DNA of 64,000 nt from Tanytarsus gracilentus (Eukaryota; Arthropoda; Insecta; Diptera; Chironomidae): assembly GCA_038502055.1 (NCBI GenBank), contig JAXRKN010000026.1, positions 310,001 to 374,000 of the forward strand, written 5' to 3'. Position 1 is the stretch's first letter. Each line of letters starts with the position of its first letter. Positions 51,102-62,371 of this stretch are shown in pieces. A program made the translations under genes and the position numbers. The notes beneath the pieces are model-generated. The model saw only the letters and a list, made by a program, of their open reading frames with translations. It searched no databases and had not been told where the DNA came from.

Positions 51102-52761
51102 ACATGATGTAATTAAGTCCACAAGAAAAACCCTCTAGATTTTGACGCAACAGCAACAATGTAAAACATCAAGAAGAACTTTTTACAACCACACTCACTT
51201 ACATACACACACACACACAAGTTGAACCAACGACGACGAAAGGAAATATGAAAAGAGAGACAAAAGTTTGAACTTGAAGTAATTTTTTTTATTGGATATA
51301 AGGAAATGGAAGTTATTCCCTTTGTTATGGATATATACATACATGTTTTATAAGTCATATGACGCATCCAATTTATCAGTAAATTAGGGAGGTTTAACTG
51401 GCGGCAATGTAGAGTATCATAAAAATTTGCGTAGGCTATGTTATAAGCTTTGGACAAAGAAGGATTTCCAAATTTCTTCATTTTCTTCTCCCGCTCCACA
51501 CCTCCTTTTTCCAACTTATGAAATGACAAATATACCCAATTTTATTTTAATCTTAAACACTTTGTTATAAACGCAAAGTTCGTATGATAAAAAAGAAGAG
51601 AAAAATCTTTTACCAGACTTCCACTTGCATACACACATTATTCCTTCCATCATTTTTGACAAATTCTTATGAATTTTTTGAGCATTTCCATGAGCTGACA
51701 CGAAAGTCATTGAGACATATTTAAAAATCAAAGATATGCACATGGAAAGTATTCGACGATCATGGCAAGAAGACGAAAATTAAAACTATTGTATTTAAGA
51801 CAAGAAAACGTAAAATTATTTTTGTTCACAATTTTTATTTTCACTGCCTCATGATTTCAAGCTTCGTGCATAAGAGAGAAGAAAAAAAATATAAACAATT
51901 TAAATTTTGTAGTAAAAGAATTTTGAAAATGGTGGAAATAAGCTTCTTAATTGAATTAAATAGCAATATAATGTATTGCTAGGAGAATTCCATAGATGCT
52001 ATAAAAATTTATAAATAGATTATTATAAAAAAAAGATGAAAATTGCGTAATACTGCCTAAAAAATTGAGAAAAAAAAATTAAGAAGGTGAAAGAAATTAA
52101 AAGTTTTATTTTAAAAAAAAGACAACAAAATAATAAGCAATGATTTAAAGTCCATTAAAGAGTAGGAAAGAGTGCTTCTTTTTTTTCTTGTTGAGATAGT
52201 CCTTAATTTTTTTAAGGATTTACCATTTTATTTCTTCCTCCTTCACTTATTTATTCACACATAATTTATTTTATAATCTTAGCATTAAAGGTAGAAGTTT
52301 TAACTAGACTCTCGAAATTAACTTTTTTTCGTCTGCCCTCTTCCCAAATATTTTTCTTATATAGACCACATGGCGTGTGATTTGAACAAAATAAATTTTT
52401 ATTGAACATTTATTCATTATGTGATTGTAATGGCATTCTATTTTGAGTCCTTTTTTATATTTCGTTTTTGGTTTAGATCAAAATCAAGTATTCAAAAAGG
52501 AAAAATAAAATAAACAGAAGCAGTTATCTAAAGTGTTGGTAGATTTTACTCATTCTTATATATTTTACAGACTAGGAATTTAATTTAAGATTTGATAAGT
52601 TCTCAAAGTTTATTTTTGTTAAGTTTTGAAACATCAAAAATTTCAACTTAATTAAGCAAATTTGGCCTTCGATTAAATGCAGTTTAAATTCTCTAACATT
52701 TTGGAATGATTTTGCACAAGAGGTTTCAAGAAAGGAACATTTAAAAAATATAAATCGTTAT
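51102..52761. other. 1.66 kb convergent spacer between FAR-C and METTL9
   Basis: Holds both 3' UTRs, a short AC run near 51,205-51,220 and AATAAA-like signals. No supportable gene. Confidence 0.5.
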
Positions 52762-53843
52762 TTATACTTTCGAAAGAATCACTAAAATATCGATGAGCCA
52801 GTAGAACGACTGCCTCAAATCGCCTTCACATAAGTAAGCGGCTTTTGTGAAGCTTTCGACACGAAATCCCATCAATTCGACTTGCTGGAAAAAAGCATTG
52901 ATTTCCTCGTTGAATGGCAGTGAGGTGGAAGGCCAGTGGGGTAGGAGAGGTTCAACGGGCATGTGTGATGAACCTTAAAAAAGATTTGAAAATAATTTTA
53001 AAAATTAAAGACATTTTTTCCATACTTCTTTCCACGTAATGGTTGTACGGCAAAACTAGTGCGAGAAGCACGCGACCGGAGGGATGCAACGCTGAGTGCA
53101 TATCTGCCAATAACGACCTTGGATCTATACATCGGTCAAGCACGTTCAAACATGTTATCAAATGGACATTTTCAAGTTCTCTTATTTGATTAATGACCCT
53201 GAAGTTTTTCTCTCGCAGTCGATCTAAAAGATTTCAAATTTATTAAATTTTTTTATTAAGTTAATTAAATATTTACCCTGCATGATGTAGCTGGACTCGC
53301 TTGCGTATACGGTAAGTGATATATTACTATTTAATTGAACTAGAGATTGTGCGAGACGCGTCGTAATTTCACCGTCGCCAGCACCAACATCGAGCATGCT
53401 GACGTTTGATTCGTTGGCGATATTAAGCCCGCCATGTGATAAGAAATTTGCAAATTGATTTTCGCTTGCTATAAACATGGATCCTCGTCTCAACAGTCCA
53501 TTGCAGCATGTTTGTGTTAGGAATAGTTTGAGGACTGCCTTCGCGATAATGTGAAAAATTTGGAGCCATAAATCAGCGGATTTTTCTTTTGATGCTGAAA
53601 GCCACTGAAGAGTAATTTCATCGGGCTCATAGAGATTGAAGAATTTTGATCGATATCTAAAAAAAATCATTCGTAGCTAAAATTTAATTTATTAATCAGT
53701 AATTAACTCAAGTACCTCTCATAAATGTCAGTTCCATCGTTTGGCAACTTATACCACAATTTCATATCATAATTCTCAATAAAAGCATCGTTATGATATT
53801 TATCGTATAGTGCTCGAGCTAACGCACCACGCGGTCGGGACAT
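52762..53843 (-). CDS. METTL9: METTL9-type protein-histidine N1-methyltransferase
   Basis: Four exons (53843-53716, 53656-53277, 53223-53026, 52973-52762) give 305 residues. METTL9 uses S-adenosylmethionine to make 1-methylhistidine in His-x-His motifs of many proteins. Seen: N-terminal 'RGALARALYDKYHNDAFIE', the SAM-binding motif I 'MLDVGAGDGEITTRL', 'NVLDRCIDPRSLLADMHSAL' (post-motif region typical of the family), 'PSGRVLLALVLPYNHYVE', and the C-terminal 'LCEGDLRQSFYWLIDILVIL'. Human METTL9 begins with a secretory-type leader; here the N terminus looks shorter and has no clear signal peptide, so localisation may differ or an upstream exon was missed. Divergent from the zinc-finger gene with 1.15 kb between. 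Confidence 0.9.
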
Positions 53844-54989
53844 TTTATAATTCACTAATGCTTTTGATTTATCTAATAACTATTTTAAAAGTTATGTTGG
53901 TCAAAATGTATACATTTTTTTAAAATCCACGAATGAGAAAAAAAAGCAATCTGAGATGACGAAAAGGAAAGGAGTGTAAGGGGGCTCTTAAGCTGAATGA
54001 AGTGTGATAGAAAAATAATTTTTAAAAATTTAAAAATATTTAACGATGAATTATTATTTAAAATACAAAATCGCCCATGACTAACAATCCCTCAAAAAAT
54101 TTCTGAATTTTCAAAATTTTATGATTTAGCGTCTAATCCTTAAATTTTTCCATTTCGTTCATTGTCAAACAAAACGAAAATTTGCAAATTAAAATTTCTC
54201 CGGACGTGAAATTTTCCTGTTGATTTTTCTCATGAAATGGAAAGAGTTTGAAGTCAATATCGGAAAATATTGATGATAAAGTTCTTCGAGTATCAAAAAT
54301 TGTTAAAAGTGAGAAGAAATTTGCTTTAAATATGACAATTTTTTGAATATGAAAAATTCAAGATGATAAAGCGTAAAAAAGTGTTTTTATCAAATTTAAA
54401 ATTCAAGAAAAAATTCCAATACTCAAAGTTTTTTAATTAGCTCCTGTCATTTTGTAATTAAAATTGCATTACAAAAAAATAAATTGTTAAAAAATGCAAA
54501 TTAAGTTCCATATGACTTAATTTTGTTAGCCTTCACCTTCAAACGATAAAAAAAAACTTTTTGATTTACCACAAAAGAAATTAAAAATTGTGGTACTGGA
54601 ATCAAATCATGGATCATTTTTCTATTCATTCAAATTTTTAAGAATGACTGGACATTTGTGTTGGAGTTAATTATTAAAGATGTTAAAATTTTTGATAGGA
54701 TTCCAAATTTTCTAATAATATAATCACAAAGTGTCTTTTTCGCAAAAATTAATGAAGTGTGAAAAAAAGAAAAATTGATTTTTCTCACCTTGAACTTTTT
54801 CGGTTTTATCTCTGAATTTTTTATATTCTCTAAATTATTGAATTCTTCTAAAAAAGATTATAATTTATTTAAATCCTTTTTAATTCTAGTTATTTAAAAT
54901 CGCGCCTAAACCATAAAATGTGATTGTGAATTAAATTCAAAATTGATTTTTAAAACTGCATAAAAAAGTTTAACTAGAAAAAGAAGAAA
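53844..54989. promoter_or_regulatory. Divergent promoter region of METTL9 and the zinc-finger gene
   Basis: About 1.15 kb, strongly AT-rich. No specific element assigned. Confidence 0.35.
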
Positions 54990-56936
54990 ATGGCAGCTTT
55001 AAGCTTGTTCGATCAAATTAAAACTGAACCCATTCAGTTTTATCCCTCTAACTTCACGACAACGCCACCGGCTGGTACTGTGACCCTTCAACCAAATCAG
55101 CATGGAGTGATTATGAATAAAAATATTTCAACTGATGTAAACTTTTTTGTGTGAAATTTTAAAGTTTGAAAATTTATTTTAAAGTTTTTTAGCCAATCCT
55201 TCTTGAGCACATAAAACCAGAAATAATCACACAAACTCCTCAAATTTATCCGAGTGCACAATCAACTTCGTCGACATCTCGCGCAAGTAAACCGCAAACG
55301 TGTAAAATATGCAATAAAGTTTTATCGTCAGCGAGCAGCTATTATGTGCACATGAAGCTGCATTCGGGCTCAAAACCGTTCCAATGTAAATTATAATTAA
55401 ACATAATTTTGTTAAAATTACATGATTAATTTCTTTTAGGTACAGTCTGTGATGCAGCGTTTTGCCGAAAGCCCTATCTCGATGTGCACATGCGAGTTCA
55501 TACAGGAGAGCGTCCATATCAGTGTCCAACATGCTTGAAGAGATTCAGTCAAAAGTCATCGCTAAATACCCATAAAAAAATTCATTTGGGTAAGAACACG
55601 CGACGAAAATAATTTTCAAATGAAATGAAAATTTTCTAAAAGATTTCCTCGCGTTCAATTTGATTAAAATTTATTCATGATTCTGCAGGCGTTCGTCCAT
55701 TTAGCTGTCAAATATGTGAGAAATCATTTAGTCAAAAATGCGCTTTAACATTGCATACCCGAGCCCATGGCACTCCCGGTTGGTTTAAATTCTTTTGAAA
55801 ATTTTTATTCGTGTTCTTTAATTGTGTGTTAATTTTTTTTGAGTCGGTTACAAATATTTTAATCATTTCAATAACTTTTAGAAGCAGTCCAAGAGCGTCC
55901 CTACAAATGTCACGAATGTCCGTCATCTTTTTCTCGAAAACCATATTTAGATATTCATAGTCGAGTTCACAGTGGAGAGCGTCCATGTAAATTTAACTTC
56001 TTGGTGATTAAACACATAACTAATAATTTTATTTTAGTCAAGTGTCTGATCTGCTTTAAAGCTTTTACTCAAAAGTCTTCTTTAAACATTCACAAGACGA
56101 CCCATAATGCCGGACATCGACCATTCGCCTGTAATCAATGTGAAGCTTCATTTTCGAGAAAACCATATTTGGGTAAATGAAAATATTTAATTAATTTTAA
56201 TTGACTTGAATTTATTTTAGATTTAAGCGCATTTAATTTTAAATCCAGATTAAATTTTATAATCCAGATTTAATTAACTTTTAATCTCTCCTGGATTATC
56301 TGACATTTTCTTAAACATTTTAGAAATTCACCTTCGAACACACACAGGAGTTCGCCCATATGAGTGTCCAACATGCTTGAAGAGATTTACACAAAGATCA
56401 ACTCTAAACATCCACAGGAGAGTTCATTCAGGCATAAAGCCGTACTCTTGTGATATTTGTGGAAAACTTTTTTCAGTTAGAAGTTATGTTACTGCCCATC
56501 GCTGGTCTCACGTATCAGAAAAACCATTGAGCTGTGAAAGGTGTTCTCTTACGTTCACATCAAAGAGCCAATTTGCGATTCATATTAGGTTAGTGAATTA
56601 AAATTGTTATAAATGATTTTAATTAAAACTAAATTAATTTTTAGAACCCATTCAACTGGTCAAAATTATCATTGTAATCTGTGTGGAAGAAGTTTTATTC
56701 GGGACAGCTATTTAATCAGACACCACAATCGAGTGCATCGAGAACGTCCACCGCAAAATATTTCCAGCATACAATCTACGATCAATTCAGTCGTCGCTGC
56801 AGCAGCTAACAATGAAACGAGCGTTTTTGAGAGTACATCACAGGTCGATTTAAGTCGATATGTCATTGCGAATCTCGCCACGAATGTATCGAGAGTCGCT
56901 AAAAATGTTAAAATTGAATGCAAAGAAAGATTTTAA
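54990..56936 (+). CDS. C2H2 zinc-finger protein with eleven fingers
   Basis: Eight exons (54990-55136, 55193-55385, 55440-55589, 55689-55778, 55882-55986, 56038-56172, 56324-56588, 56645-56936) give 458 residues. A probable DNA-binding transcription factor. Residues 1-90 are Pro/Thr-rich with two 'IKTEP'/'IKPE'-like motifs. Eleven C2H2 fingers follow with TGERP-type linkers, beginning 'CKICNKVLSSASSYYVHMKLH' (C-x2-C-x12-H-x3-H) and ending 'CNLCGRSFIRDSYLIRHHNRVH'. Fingers 2, 5 and 7 share the core RKPYL, and 3, 6 and 8 share KSSLN or RSTLN, so a two-finger module has been multiplied. The tail is Ser/Val/Ala-rich and ends in the sumoylation-like 'VKIECKE'. I do not assign an orthologue. Confidence 0.9.
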
Positions 56937-57231
56937 GAAAAAAATTATCCAAGTATTTAAAAATACTGAAAAAGTCATGTACATAGTGCGGCGAATATCC
57001 TTAATCTAGTCTGATTTATTATAAAACTTGAACGAAAATAGTTTTTCAAAAAAGTTTTGGTCCATTATCGTTGTTTTAAGTAAAATTAAAGTCTCATTTA
57101 AAAATTTTTATCAAAGCAGATCTCAATTTATTTTCGCTTTTTACAATGAGGAATTATTATAACCACAATTAATTATTGTTAAAAACTAACAAAAATCAAC
57201 TTAATCAGATTAGATGAAAAACAATAAAAAA
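56937..57231. other. Convergent 3' gap between the zinc-finger gene and ENOPH1
   Basis: About 295 bases carrying both 3' UTRs; nothing else seen. Confidence 0.5.
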
Positions 57232-57951
57232 TTAAATCTCAATTTCATCAAAGTTTTTTACGACTTTAAAATGTGCTTTTATTTCGTCGGAGATTGAAGC
57301 ATTTCCAGGTCGATCCAGAAGAATAGAATTAATTTTAGCAGCTCTGGCAGCGATGACTTCATTTGGTATGTCGGAAAGGAAAAGCACTTTTTCACCTTTT
57401 AATTTGATTGCATCAAGAATATTCTGAAAGCTCGCAGCTTCCTGCTTATGTCCTACGTTCGTATCAAAATATCCGCTTAAATAGTGAGTCAAATCACCGG
57501 AAAGCGAATAACCAAAAATTAATTTTTGAGCCTCAACCGATCCACTCGAGTAAATGTAAAGTTTTAATCCCTTTTCAGTCCATTTCTTAAAATTTATCAG
57601 TACATCCTCGTAAACGTGTCCTTTTATCAGATTACTTTCGTAAGCATGCCGCCAAATTTTTCCCTGGAGTTCCTTTAAAGGTTTCACTTTCTGATCAGTT
57701 TTAATGAGATGCTGGATATACTCATCAATAGCCTCAACATATTTCTCTCTATCATCGCTGTCATGCTTTAATTGGAAATTATCCTTCAACGATAACTGAT
57801 GAAGTTCATCAATGATATTTTTTAATTCATCGAAATTTTCATTAAGAAATATTTTAGATTGTTCTGCAGCTATTTTGAACAGGACATCTTTAACAAAGGA
57901 AATGCTGGTGGTTGTTCCCTCAATATCACAAATTATCGCTTTTATGTCCAT
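57232..57951 (-). CDS. ENOPH1: Enolase-phosphatase E1 of the methionine salvage pathway
   Basis: Single exon, 239 residues from MDIKAIICDIEGTT. A HAD-family enzyme that enolises and dephosphorylates 2,3-diketo-5-methylthiopentyl-1-phosphate to acireductone. Seen: motif I 'CDIEGTTT' (nucleophile Asp and partner), motif II 'IYSSGSVEAQKL', the substrate-binding 'FDTNVGHKQEAASF', and motif IV 'VLFLSDIPNEV'. The length is slightly short of the usual 255-260. An in-frame ATG 39 codons upstream (58068) exists, but the extra residues do not resemble the family, so I use the inner start. It is head to head with FAD synthase, about 216 bases between starts (100 if the upstream ATG is used). Confidence 0.93.
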   Translation of the reverse strand: MDIKAIICDIEGTTTSISFVKDVLFKIAAEQSKIFLNENFDELKNIIDELHQLSLKDNFQLKHDSDDREKYVEAIDEYIQHLIKTDQKVKPLKELQGKIWRHAYESNLIKGHVYEDVLINFKKWTEKGLKLYIYSSGSVEAQKLIFGYSLSGDLTHYLSGYFDTNVGHKQEAASFQNILDAIKLKGEKVLFLSDIPNEVIAARAAKINSILLDRPGNASISDEIKAHFKVVKNFDEIEI

Positions 57952-58167
57952 TACTTCAATTGATAATGTTGAACTGAGAGGATCAATTTTTCTTATGTTT
58001 AACCATGAATGCCACCCTGTAATGTTTTTAAATCGCAGCAGTGTATGTGAAAATAAATCAGTAAACATGAAACATATGATTCGTTAACCTACATAAGAAA
58101 AAAATATTAACCACATAACTCCACATCATCTCGCTCTATGTCTGAGTTGTAGCAATATTTTGCAGAA
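57952..58167. promoter_or_regulatory. Bidirectional promoter between ENOPH1 and FAD synthase
   Basis: At most 216 bases serve two divergent genes. Part of it is also an open in-frame extension of ENOPH1 (up to 58068). Confidence 0.5.
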
Positions 58168-59145
58168 ATGGAACTTAATGGTGCTAAAAGTGAAATCATT
58201 TCTGATGAGCTAACGACGAAGCTTGAACAATCGATGAATGTAAGATGGTTTAGAAGATTTAAGTATTATACAATAATTTTATTGAATATATTTTTAAGGT
58301 CTTGAAGGAAGCATTTCAAAATTATGAGATGAACACAATTTTTTTGAGTTTTAATGGTGGCAAGGACTGCACAGTTCTACTTAATTTACTTAAAGATCAC
58401 CTGAGTAGTGAAGACTTAAAGAACCTTAAAGTGATTTATCTAAGGCAAAAATCTCCATATCCTGAAATTGATTCGTGAGCGTGAAATTCTTAACTAATTT
58501 TGAAAATAATCTAATTCTTGTTTACTCAGCTTTGTAAAAGACTGTGAAAAATATTATGAGATTACAATTCACACGGTTGAGGCTGATGCATCGATGAAAC
58601 AAATTCTAAAGACAGGTATGCAAAAATATTATCTCGCCTGATAAATTTTAATCCACAAAATTAACTTTTAGTGTGCGATAGTGATAAAGATTTGACAGCA
58701 TGCATTATGGGGTGTAGGTGAGGGGATTTATTATTATGTAACTTTTATAGTCATCATTTTTATAAACTTTTTTGATTTTAAATATATCCGTTATAATTTT
58801 AAATTTTAGACGCACCGATCCGTACTGTGGAAAGTTGAGTCCTTTTGAGGTAAAATTATCACTTCAAATCTTTCCTAGTCTAACTGATCTTTTTTTCAGC
58901 CAACTGACGGCGACTGGCCTAAACTGATGCGCATCAATCCCCTTCTCGATTGGAATTGTTCAAATATCTGGGAGTATTTACTTAAAAATCATGTTCCATA
59001 CTGTCGACTTTACAATGTCGGATACACTTCCATTGGAAACATGAACAACACCGTACCTAATCCGCATCTCAAAATTAGTGATAACAAATTCCTTCCCGCT
59101 TATGAATTAGTTGACGACACTTTGGAAAGAGCTGGACGATTATAA
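58168..59145 (+). CDS. FAD synthase (FMN adenylyltransferase)
   Basis: Six exons (58168-58239, 58299-58474, 58530-58615, 58672-58717, 58810-58849, 58900-59145) give 221 residues. Makes FAD from FMN and ATP. Seen: the ATP-binding PP-loop 'LSFNGGKDCTVLLNLL', 'VIYLRQKSPYPEID', 'CIMGCRRTDPYCGKLSPFE', 'MRINPLLDWNCSNIWEYL' and 'YNVGYTSIGN', all shared with the PAPS-reductase-like half of human FLAD1. The N-terminal molybdopterin-binding-like domain of vertebrate FLAD1 is absent, as in other insects and fungi. Only 78 bases separate its stop from that of CPSF30. Confidence 0.93.
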
Positions 59146-59171
59146 ATCTCTCTTTTGTGATGGTTGCAGTT

Positions 59172-59192
59172 AATAAATCAAAATTTTTTATT
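59172..59192. terminator. Opposed polyadenylation signals of FAD synthase and CPSF30
   Basis: Plus AATAAA at 59172-59177 and minus AATAAA at 59192-59187 lie 10 bases apart in the 78-base gap between stop codons, so the two 3' UTRs must overlap or end almost touching. Confidence 0.6.
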
Positions 59193-59223
59193 AAAAATTT
59201 TTACAAAGAAGTTTTTACACAAT

Positions 59224-60272
59224 TTAACCAGTTTTGTTGCCTCCCGAAAAATTATTGTTGAGAAATGAGTAGCAGCGATTAGCGTAATGTCCTTTCATTC
59301 CGCATTTAAAGCAAGTAATGTCTTCTAGTTTACGATGTTGGAAAGGCGGTCGAGGTCCGTTTTGATTTTGATGGAAATGCGGAGGTCCACCGTGCATCAT
59401 ATTTGGTGGTGGACCAGACATTGGAATTGGATGTTGAGGCGATTGATTTGGACCATCTGTTTGCATTTGTTCATGATCTCCTCCCTCGTGTTCTTTTTGC
59501 TCACGTAACTTTTGTTGCAGATGATGATTGTAGATGGGCGGATTTCTCATCATATTTTGACGCTCAAGAATTTCTCGCTGTTCTGGCGGTAGCTTGGGAC
59601 AGAATGAAGCTTTGTGTCCGAGCTCACCGCAATTGTGACAAACAGGTGGTCGTTTCGTTGGATCTTTAGTGATATCAGAAACTGGTGGTAATTCGAATCG
59701 TGGATGCATAAATTTACAGCCAGATCCATCGGGACAGAAGCCAGCGAGATAATTTTTACACAACACTCTTCGAACGTGACGATGACGGCACGACGGTCCG
59801 TGACGACAGAATCCTCGATCATACCAAGCACAATCTTTGATCTTTGATTCTGGATCAATGTGAAGGAAAGTACACTCTTTTTTATGGCATGTGTTGAAAC
59901 GAGAGTAAAAGTAGCACTCAGGCATCTTGGTCATATCATATTCGTGAAGGAATTCACAGCTGTCGCCTTTTTTACACAGCGCTCGAAGCCAATGCTTGCA
60001 AACGATTGTTTTCTGAGTAAGATTCATGTGTCGAAACGGGCAAAGGTCTTTATCGCATTTGCCTAAAATTAAAATAATTAGGTTAATTGATTAAGGCTTA
60101 GAGTCATTCAATTAAGATTGTTAATTCATTTACCTTGATTGAAGAATTGACATACGGCGCTTGTAGATTTATCCATACCAGAAAATGGCAACTGATATGC
60201 TCCGATCTGATCATTTAGTTCTGCTTCGATTTTGAACTGCAGCATGTCAATATTTGCCACGATGACCTCCAT
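59224..60272 (-). CDS. clp: CPSF 30 kDa subunit (clipper), mRNA 3'-end processing
   Basis: Two exons (60272-60134, 60062-59224) give 325 residues. A subunit of the cleavage and polyadenylation specificity factor; its fingers bind the AAUAAA signal with WDR33. Seen: five CCCH fingers ('CQFFNQGKCDKDLCPFRH', 'CKHWLRALCKKGDSCEFLH', 'CYFYSRFNTCHKKECTFLH', 'CAWYDRGFCRHGPSCRHRH', 'CKNYLAGFCPDGSGCKFMH'), then two CCHC zinc knuckles ('CHNCGELGHKASFC', 'CFKCGMKGHYANRC') separated by a Pro/His/Gln-rich linker. Two knuckles are the insect (clipper) arrangement; human CPSF4 has one. The N-terminal leader 'MEVIVANIDMLQFKIE' is conserved. The first finger is split by the intron. Confidence 0.95.
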
Positions 60273-60774
60273 ACTGTCTTATATTATGTTTATCTTCTAT
60301 TTAAATGATTGAATCTTATCTTTTTACTTGCGAAAATAATTATTTTTTAAAATAATATTTTTTTATAAAACGTTTTCTTCTTACTTTGTTTTTATTTGTA
60401 AACTGAACGAACTGAAAGTTCCGGTATATATTTGAAAAAATACGTTACTTTTTTTCTCCACAAAATATTTATGTTGCAGGTTTATTTTCCCAAAATAATT
60501 CATATTTAATTATGCAAAAATCATAAAAATATGAAAAGTTTATTTCAATTCTTGAGAGTGGCAGAATATTTGAAAATATAATAAAGTTCCCACGTTTAAA
60601 AATGCCGTTGGGATAATTTTTAAATAAAACGCTTGAAAGCGCTTTATAGCATTTCGTTAAATTCTTCGTTAAAATTAAAAATTATTGAAATTATTTCAAA
60701 TACGTCAGAAAAAATAGAAAAAAAAAATAAAATATGATAGTTAGAGGATGATAACTTGCAACTGAAGCTCTACA
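60273..60774. promoter_or_regulatory. Divergent promoter region of CPSF30 and the apyrase
   Basis: About 500 bases, AT-rich; no specific element assigned. Confidence 0.35.
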
Positions 60775-62047
60775 ATGAAAAAGTCCTCATCGTTCAACGT
60801 GCTTTTAAGCGAAGGAGCTCTTCAGAATCGATGGAGACAAAACACTGGAGCGAGTTTTATAAGAATAAGAAAAAGCAAATTTCGGAGTCAATTCATCTAT
60901 TTAATTTTAATTTTTTTAATCGTGCTAATCGTGTATATAAGTTTGCCAACGAATCGTCAACACTTCGCATCCTATCGGCACCTCCAGACGCCAACGTCAA
61001 AGAATGAAATTCCATCGAATGCAATAATCGCGTACAATGCTCGATATCCTCTAACTAAGCCTATCGTAAACGTACACGAGAAAACATCAACTTATAAATT
61101 AGGAATAATAGCAGATCTCGATACGAATTCAAGAAGCAAGCGCGAAAATGAGTTTTCGAGTTTCCTTAAACGAGGACATGTCACGATATCAAGCACTCAC
61201 ACCTCCTTTGACTTTAAATTTGATTCAGATTCAAAAGAAATAACGAGCGGATATTCGCTGAAAGGTAATTAAGTGACGAAGCCTTGTCGATCGTAATTTA
61301 CTCACCAAATGATTTTTTTAAGGTCGTGGCATGGAACTATCAGAGCTGGTCACGTTTAACGGTCGATTGTTAACATTTGATGATCGCACAGGAATCGTTT
61401 TTGAAATAAGCAATGATACGGTCGCACCCTGGGTGATTTTAACGGACGGCGAAAGTATCTCGAGTAAAGGCTTTAAATCAGAATGGTGTACAGTAAAAAA
61501 TCAACAGCTCATCGTGGGCAGTATGGGAAAGGAATGGACGAACTCAGGTGGAGATTTTCAAAATTACAATCCAATGATGGTCAAAGTGATAGGCGTGAAT
61601 GGAGATGTTAGGACACTCAATTGGGTGAATAACTATAAAGCATTAAGAAAGGCACTCGATATCGAATGGCCGGGATATTTGATTCATGAATCTGGATCAT
61701 GGAGCGATATCAATCAAAAATGGTTTTTCCTTCCTCGTAGATGCTCAAAAGATAAATACAACGAGACGCTAGATGAAATGAGAGGTTGCAATTATTTGCT
61801 AATAGCTGATGAGAGTTTTAGTGAAATACAGAAAATCAAAATTGGCGAACTAAAGCCAACGCGAGGATTTTCATCATTTAAGTTTGTACCCGAAACACAC
61901 GATAGTATTATAATCGCTTTAAAGACAGAAGAATTGAACGGATCGACCAGCACATATGTAACAGTTTTTGATATTAAAGGAAACATTCTTCACGACGACG
62001 AGAAAGTTCATACAGACTACAAATATGAGGGATTAGAGTTTATTTGA
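60775..62047 (+). CDS. Calcium-dependent apyrase / soluble nucleotidase, CANT1 family
   Basis: Two exons (60775-61264, 61323-62047) give 404 residues, near the human CANT1 length of 401. Hydrolyses nucleoside di- and triphosphates (UDP, GDP preferred in CANT1) in the ER/Golgi lumen; blood-feeding relatives secrete versions that degrade ADP. Seen: a short basic cytosolic tail, a single membrane anchor at about residues 40-60 ('FIYLILIFLIVLIVYISLP', type II), then the five-bladed propeller: 'YKLGIIADLDTNSRS', 'HTSFDFKFDSDSKEITSGYS', 'GRGMELSELVTFNGRLLTFDD', 'EWCTVKNQQLIVGSMGKEWT', 'RGFSSFKFVPET', 'YEGLEFI'. The membrane anchor argues for a Golgi rather than a salivary role. Confidence 0.92.
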
Positions 62048-62371
62048 TGTGTAAAAAATCTTTACTAAATTAACACTATTAAATTAATTATTAGATGATG
62101 AATAAAAAAGATTTACATTCGAACTTGAAAGAGCGCCAAAATGTCGAAAAAAATCAATAGCGAAAGTCAAGGATGAACACGTGAGAGCTTTGGTGAGCTT
62201 TTTGATAATGAATAAAGCTCTGAAGCTTTTTAAGCATGTAAGTCGCATATACGTGCTCGACAATATTTCAGAGCTACCGTTGATTTTTTTACACTTTCAT
62301 TTTCTCTAGTTGTCGTGAAAACATCGCAGAGGATGGATGAAAAAAAATTTAGCCAATTTTGTGTTTGAAAA
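62048..62371. other. Spacer between apyrase and TTC39
   Basis: About 325 bases with the apyrase 3' UTR (AATAAA near 62,100) and the TTC39 promoter. Nothing else seen. Confidence 0.5.

Noticed and set aside
51113..51529. Minus-strand frame downstream of FAR-C
   Set aside because: Lies in the likely FAR-C 3' UTR and is biased in composition; it does not look like a coding gene.
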